Assembly (NCBI GenBank): GCA_943325355.2
Contig: CALPPA020000063.1
Location: 1 to 8,804, forward strand
Direction of reading: 5' to 3'
Source: Klebsiella pneumoniae
GTDB taxonomy: Bacteria > Bacteroidota > Bacteroidia > Flavobacteriales > Flavobacteriaceae
Length of the DNA: 8,804 nt
Shown: in pieces, positions 5,013-8,804 of the stretch
Layout of the letters: each line of letters begins with the position of its first letter
How positions within the stretch are numbered: the stretch's first letter is position 1
Program-made: the position numbers and the translations under genes
The notes under the pieces: generated by a model
What the model was told of the DNA's origin: nothing
Databases searched by the model: none
The model's input: only the letters and a program-made list of their open reading frames with translations

Positions 5013-5708
5013 CTATTTTTCGTCTTCCACAAGCCAAGTAATGTCTTCAATTAATTGTTTTACATTTTTAATTCCCGGTTCGGTTGGGCCATCAAGATTG
5101 GTACCATCATAAAAACCTCGAACCCGTTTTTTGGAGTCAACGAGCACAAAATTTTCGGTGTGAACCATATCGTATTGTTCATCTGGTTTCCCTTGTTTAA
5201 CGGCCAAATAGGATTTTCTCGCCATCGTGTAGATTGCTTTTTTGTCACCGGTAACCAAGTTCCATTTAGAGTCAACAACGCCGTTTATTTTGGCATATTC
5301 CTTCAAAACCGAAACATTGTCAACATCGGGCATTACGGTAAAGGAAAGCAATTTTACCTTTGGATTATCCATAAAAGCTTTTTGCACATCGACAAGATTT
5401 GTTGTCATTTTAGGACAGATAGATTTGCAAGTCGTGAAGAAAAAATCGGCAACATATATTTTGCCTTCATAGTCTTTTTGCGTAATAGTTTTTCCGTTTT
5501 GATTGGTAAACGAAAAATCAGCAATCGTGTGGTATTTGCTTATATATTGAACAGTTGTATCTACTAATTCAGGATTTACATCAGAAGGATTGTAAATAGG
5601 CAATGATTTCTTAGGTTTTAATGCGGTATAAAACAAAGAAATCACAATAATAGAAAAGACCAATAATGAACCAAAGAACTTACGATAGTTGTAGAAAAAG
5701 GAACGCAT
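5013..5708 (-). CDS. SCO1/SenC/PrrC-family copper chaperone, membrane-anchored
   Basis: A thioredoxin-fold protein of 231 aa that delivers copper to, or reduces, the CuA site of cytochrome c oxidase. One hydrophobic N-terminal segment (about 12-29) with a basic start (MRSFFYNYRK) anchors it in the inner membrane with the domain outside. The SCO domain covers about 62-226. The copper-binding CxxxC is C94-K-S-I-C98 within FFFTTCKSICPKMT, and the third ligand is H183 in MVHTENFVLVD. All three SCO ligands are therefore present. The protein ends in a normal C-terminal helix (VKQLIEDITWLV). It lies on the same strand as feoA but 219 bases away across a palindrome cluster, so it is probably a separate transcript. 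Which oxidase it serves is not shown in the window. Confidence 0.93.
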   Translation of the reverse strand: MRSFFYNYRKFFGSLLVFSIIVISLFYTALKPKKSLPIYNPSDVNPELVDTTVQYISKYHTIADFSFTNQNGKTITQKDYEGKIYVADFFFTTCKSICPKMTTNLVDVQKAFMDNPKVKLLSFTVMPDVDNVSVLKEYAKINGVVDSKWNLVTGDKKAIYTMARKSYLAVKQGKPDEQYDMVHTENFVLVDSKKRVRGFYDGTNLDGPTEPGIKNVKQLIEDITWLVEDEK

Positions 5709-5724
5709 AAATAATTGTTTGAAG

Positions 5725-5732
5725 CAAAAATA
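5725..5732 (-). promoter_or_regulatory. Candidate -7 box (TATTTTTG) for the SCO gene
   Basis: On the - strand TATTTTTG matches the TAnnTTTG consensus, ending 16 bases before the SCO ATG. That implies a very short leader of about 10 bases. No good -33 TTG is seen upstream. The adjacent GAAACGAACGTTTC (5734-5747) contains short GAAAC/GTTTC arms. The 134-base divergent gap must also hold the promoter of the M13 peptidase gene, for which I found no exact TAnnTTTG match (nearest: TAGTTTTA). Confidence 0.4.
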
Positions 5733-5842
5733 CGAAACGAACGTTTCTTTTTAAAAGGCAAAGAAATTTTTTTAACAAATGTTTATAATATAGTTTGAAT
5801 ATTATGAATAGTTTTACGCCACTAACTAATTCTTAATAAAAT

Positions 5843-7906
5843 ATGAAAATAAATTTTAAAAAACAACTGATTTTTGTTTTTCCCGCAATAATCGGATTTA
5901 CAGTAATCAACGCTCAAAATGCTCCTGTAAAGCAAGAGCCAGGTATCAATACTTCCTATATGGATAAAACGGTAAAGCCAAGCGATAACTTTTTCAGATA
6001 CGTAAACGGAAGTTGGCTTGATAAAACTGAAATTCCTGCGGACAAGACTACCTGGGGGAGTTTTAATGAATTGCGAAAGAAAACAGATAAAGATGCTCTT
6101 GAAATTTTGGCGGAAGCCTCAAAAAACCCAATTTACAAATCCAATACAGATCAAGGTAAAGCCATCAATTTGTATAAAACCATTATGGATACTGTAGGTA
6201 GAAACAAACAAGGATTGTCTCCTTTAAAACCGTATTTAGCAAAAATTAATGCAGTAAAAAACTCTAAAGATTTAGAAGCATTAATGATTGAAATGGACGC
6301 CATAGGAGGTGTTGGTTTTGTTGGTGTTGGGATCGGGTCAGATGCAAAGAACAGCAACAGAAATGTTATAAATGTTGGCCCAGGAAGTGTTGGGTTACCA
6401 GACCGTGATTACTATGTTTCAGAAGACAAGGACTCTAAAGAAAAGAGAGATAAATATGTTTTGCACGTAGCCAAAATGCTTCAGATTTTAGGCGAAAACC
6501 CAGCTAAAGCCAAAACAGATGCGGATAAAATATTAGCTTTAGAAATCGCAATGTCAAAACCAAGATTTGACAGAGTGGAACGAAGAGACCGAAGAAAATC
6601 ATACAATCCAATGACGGTTGCTGATTTGCAAAAATTAACCCCATCCATAGATTGGAAAAACTATTTAACAAAAATTGGTTTGCCAAAAGCTGATTCTTTG
6701 ATTGTTTCTCAACCTAAATACATGACCTCTTTAGAAGTCATTTTTAATGAAAATAAGGTCGAAGATTGGAAAGCTTATATGCGTTGGACCTTGTTGAATA
6801 GATCAGCTGGAAGATTATCAACTAGTCTTGTAACTGCTAACTGGGAATTTTATGGCAAAACCTTAACTGGAGCTGTGAAACAAACACCACTTGACGAAAG
6901 CGCATTGCAAGTAATTAATGGAGCAACAGGCGAAGCATTAGGAAAATTATATGTGGAGAAAAAATTTCCAGCTGAAGCTAAAGTCAAAGCTGAGAAAATG
7001 ATTAAAAATGTATTTATTGCCTTTGAAAACCGCATCAATAATTTGCCATGGATGTCAGCAGAAACAAGAGTAAGTGCCATTGCAAAGTTGCGCAAATCAC
7101 AAATCAAAATTGGGTATCCTGACAAATGGAAAGATTATTCCGCTTTGACTTTAAAGAGTCCAGAAGAAGGAGGAACTTATTTTGAAAATGCATTGAATAT
7201 TTCGCGTTGGAGAAATAAACAAGATATCGACAAATTGTACAAACCAGTTGATAAAACCGAATGGGGAATGTCACCACAAACTGTAAATGCTTATTACAAT
7301 CCTTCGTATAACGAAATTGTATTTCCAGCTGCTATTTTGCAACCACCATTTTACAATTATCAAGCGGATGAGGCTGTGAATTATGGAGGAATTGGAGCTG
7401 TGATTGGTCACGAAATCTCTCACGGATTTGACGATTCGGGTTCTCGTTATGATGCAGATGGAAACCTAAAAGATTGGTGGACCGCAGATGATCAGAAACA
7501 ATTTGCTGCTTTAACAGGTGCATTGGCAGATCAATACAGCGCTTTGCAACCTTTGCCAGGAACTTTCGTTGACGGAAAATTTACTTTGGGAGAAAACATT
7601 GGAGATTTAGGCGGAATAAATGCCGCTTATGATGGATTGCAACTCTATTTGAAAGAAAATGGTTCTCCAGGACTTATTGATGGTTTTACGCCAGAGCAAC
7701 GTTTCTTTATGTCTTGGGCAACGGTTTGGAGAACAAAAATGCGAGACGAAGCGGTAAAAACTCTCGTAAAAACAGACCCACATTCACCAGGAATGTACCG
7801 CGCTTATGTTCCTCTACAAAATGTTGACGCTTTTTATAAAGCTTTCGATATCAAGGCAGGTGACGGAATGTATATTGCTTCTGAAAAACGTGTGAAAATC
7901 TGGTAA
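5843..7906 (+). CDS. Secreted M13-family (neprilysin/PepO-like) zinc metallopeptidase
   Basis: A 687-residue zinc endopeptidase exported across the inner membrane. The N-terminus (MKINFKKQLIF, hydrophobic core to about 23, then NAQNA) is a Sec signal peptide with likely cleavage near 24-25; no lipobox Cys is present, so it is periplasmic or secreted. The M13 N-terminal domain (about 45-425) opens with KPSDNFFRYVNGSW. The catalytic domain shows NAYYNPSYNEIVFPAAILQPPF (482-503), the zinc motif HEISH (H523, E524, H527), the third ligand in GENIGDLGG (E584, with D588), and substrate or transition-state residues H647 and R653 in HSPGMYRAY. It ends in the family-typical VxW (RVKIW). Length and motif order match complete bacterial M13 enzymes, so it should be active on oligopeptides. 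The start follows AATAAAAT, a usual flavobacterial leader. It is monocistronic, with a strong hairpin 16 bases after the stop. Confidence 0.96.
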   Translation: MKINFKKQLIFVFPAIIGFTVINAQNAPVKQEPGINTSYMDKTVKPSDNFFRYVNGSWLDKTEIPADKTTWGSFNELRKKTDKDALEILAEASKNPIYKSNTDQGKAINLYKTIMDTVGRNKQGLSPLKPYLAKINAVKNSKDLEALMIEMDAIGGVGFVGVGIGSDAKNSNRNVINVGPGSVGLPDRDYYVSEDKDSKEKRDKYVLHVAKMLQILGENPAKAKTDADKILALEIAMSKPRFDRVERRDRRKSYNPMTVADLQKLTPSIDWKNYLTKIGLPKADSLIVSQPKYMTSLEVIFNENKVEDWKAYMRWTLLNRSAGRLSTSLVTANWEFYGKTLTGAVKQTPLDESALQVINGATGEALGKLYVEKKFPAEAKVKAEKMIKNVFIAFENRINNLPWMSAETRVSAIAKLRKSQIKIGYPDKWKDYSALTLKSPEEGGTYFENALNISRWRNKQDIDKLYKPVDKTEWGMSPQTVNAYYNPSYNEIVFPAAILQPPFYNYQADEAVNYGGIGAVIGHEISHGFDDSGSRYDADGNLKDWWTADDQKQFAALTGALADQYSALQPLPGTFVDGKFTLGENIGDLGGINAAYDGLQLYLKENGSPGLIDGFTPEQRFFMSWATVWRTKMRDEAVKTLVKTDPHSPGMYRAYVPLQNVDAFYKAFDIKAGDGMYIASEKRVKIW

Positions 7907-7922
7907 TAGACAATTTAAGTAT

Positions 7923-7961
7923 AAAAAAACCCATTTGCTTTTAGGACAAATGGGTTTTTTT
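7923..7961. terminator. Bidirectional intrinsic terminator between the convergent M13 and S9 genes
   Basis: Arms AAAAAAACCCATTTG (7923-7937) and CAAATGGGTTTTTTT (7947-7961) pair perfectly over 15 bp around a 9-base loop. Seven A on one side and seven T on the other give a T-run to transcripts from either strand. It lies 16 bases after the M13 stop and 6 bases from the S9 stop, and so should serve both genes. Confidence 0.92.
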
Positions 7962-7967
7962 GTTGCA

Positions 7968-8804
7968 TTATTTTATCAAATAGTCCTGCATAAATCGAAT
8001 CACAGCCAGACGTTGAAAATCTACATTAGCTTTTTTCCTAAAACCGTGACCTTCGTCTTTTGCCTCCAGATACCAAACGACATTACCGTTTGCTTTTAAC
8101 TTATCTCGCATTTGAGTAGCCTCGGTTACGGGAACTCTTGGGTCATTCGTCCCTTGAATTATAAACATTGGTTTTTTGATTTTATCAATATTGTTCAATG
8201 GCGCCATTTTTTCGAAAAAGGCTGCCATTTCTGGGATTCTTTCATCGCCATATTCCACTCGTCGCAAATCTCTACGGTATTCTTCAGTGTTTTTCAAAAA
8301 GGTATTGAAGTTCGATATTCCAACAATATCTACAGAACATTTGATTCTATCAGCGTAATGAAAAGCCGTTGCCAATGTCATATAACCACCATAACTTCCG
8401 CCCATTATCATAATTCTGTCTTTGTCCAATTCAGGCTGTCGGGCAATCCAATCTAATAAGGCTCCAATGTCTTTTACGGAATCCTCTCTTAAAAAACCAT
8501 TGTCTTTTGCAATAAATGTTTTGCCAAAACCTGAAGAGCCACGAACATTTGGATAAATTAGTGCAACACCCATTTCGTTGCTGTAATAGTTGCTGGAACC
8601 CAAGAACGAAGCCATAGATTGCCCTTCTGGACCACCGTGAATATTGATTAAAACGGGTCTTTTTCCGGTGAATTTTGCAGCAGCAGGATAATAAAACCCT
8701 GAAATTTTTAGATTATCAAAACTTTTCCATTCGATGAATTTTGGCAATGCCATATCCGATTGTTGCATTTCGCCCAATTCGCTTTCAGTCCAGCGTTCGA
8801 TTAC
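7968..8804 (-). CDS. S9-family (prolyl oligopeptidase / acylaminoacyl-peptidase type) serine peptidase, 5' truncated
   Basis: The C-terminal 278 residues of a serine peptidase whose start lies beyond the right edge. The frame stays open to the last base and begins VIERWTESELGEM, a typical link from the beta-propeller to the catalytic domain, so the TTG near 8777 is internal and not a start. Numbering from the edge, the alpha/beta-hydrolase domain has the oxyanion-side HGGPEGQ (56-62), nucleophile S137 in GGSYGGYM, D221 in QGTNDPRVP and H253 in DEGHGF: a complete Ser-Asp-His triad. The substrate is expected to be short peptides. A propeller domain and possibly a signal peptide should be upstream. 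It ends LIK at the terminator shared with the M13 gene. Pairing with another peptidase suggests peptide use, but the two are not an operon. Confidence 0.94.
   Translation of the reverse strand, partial: VIERWTESELGEMQQSDMALPKFIEWKSFDNLKISGFYYPAAAKFTGKRPVLINIHGGPEGQSMASFLGSSNYYSNEMGVALIYPNVRGSSGFGKTFIAKDNGFLREDSVKDIGALLDWIARQPELDKDRIMIMGGSYGGYMTLATAFHYADRIKCSVDIVGISNFNTFLKNTEEYRRDLRRVEYGDERIPEMAAFFEKMAPLNNIDKIKKPMFIIQGTNDPRVPVTEATQMRDKLKANGNVVWYLEAKDEGHGFRKKANVDFQRLAVIRFMQDYLIK

Noticed and set aside
5055..5567. A 170-codon open frame on the + strand antisense to the SCO gene
   Set aside because: It lies wholly opposite a gene with all SCO motifs, has a low-complexity Phe/Ile-rich product of no recognisable family, and no promoter or leader signal.
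6850..7125. A 91-codon open frame on the - strand inside the M13 peptidase gene
   Set aside because: It is antisense to an intact, conserved coding region with no independent support.
8112..8456. A 114-codon open frame on the + strand opposite the S9 peptidase
   Set aside because: It mirrors the conserved catalytic domain of the S9 gene; its product has no coherent domain or start signal. It is a shadow frame.
8775..8777. TTG as start codon of the S9 peptidase gene
   Set aside because: The same frame continues open to the window edge with S9-like sequence (VIERWTESE), so the gene is truncated by the window and does not start here.
1..8804. A defence island, phage, insertion sequence, CRISPR array or toxin-antitoxin pair
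   Set aside because: All genes belong to housekeeping or metal-uptake and peptidase families; no transposase, integrase, nuclease, repeat-spacer structure or tRNA-associated att site was seen.

Overview
The window looks like chromosome of a member of the Bacteroidetes, most likely the Flavobacteriaceae. The evidence is low GC, lysine- and isoleucine-rich proteins, TAnnTTTG promoter -7 boxes, weak Shine-Dalgarno signals, and close resemblance of the proteins to flavobacterial families as I remember them. No tRNA, rRNA, CRISPR array, transposase or phage gene is visible, and no gene-free stretch exceeds about 220 bases.

Left part (1-1766, + strand): a manganese locus. It opens with the 3' part of an Nramp (MntH-type) Mn/Fe transporter fused to a cytosolic universal stress protein domain. 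A DtxR/MntR-family metal-dependent repressor follows. The gap between them holds a decayed-looking inverted repeat of a (C)GCAAAG-rich type and a short TAACCTC tandem repeat.

Centre (1763-4793, - strand): a ferrous iron uptake locus read as feoA, feoB, a short PAS/LOV-like protein, then a 41-residue FeoB-associated Cys-rich membrane protein that is easy to miss because of its size. The iron and manganese loci meet tail to tail: the repressor and the 41-residue gene both stop inside one TTAA. Upstream of feoA lie a perfect 12-bp palindrome (candidate operator), a Bacteroidetes -7 box, and a cluster of CCCGAT..ATCGGG palindromes of repeat-family appearance.

Right part (5013-8804): a SCO1/SenC copper chaperone gene (-) is divergent from a secreted M13 (neprilysin-like) zinc metallopeptidase (+). 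The peptidase converges, across a strong symmetrical 15-bp hairpin terminator, on the C-terminal catalytic domain of an S9 (prolyl oligopeptidase family) peptidase that runs off the right edge.

Taken together, 1-4862 is a metal homeostasis module: Mn/Fe import (Nramp-Usp), metal sensing (DtxR family) and Fe2+ import (FeoAB plus accessory proteins). The least explained part is the PAS protein inside the feo cluster. Its LOV-like core has proline where photoactive LOV domains carry the adduct-forming cysteine, so a redox, ligand or cofactor-sensing role linked to iron uptake is a reasonable but untested idea.
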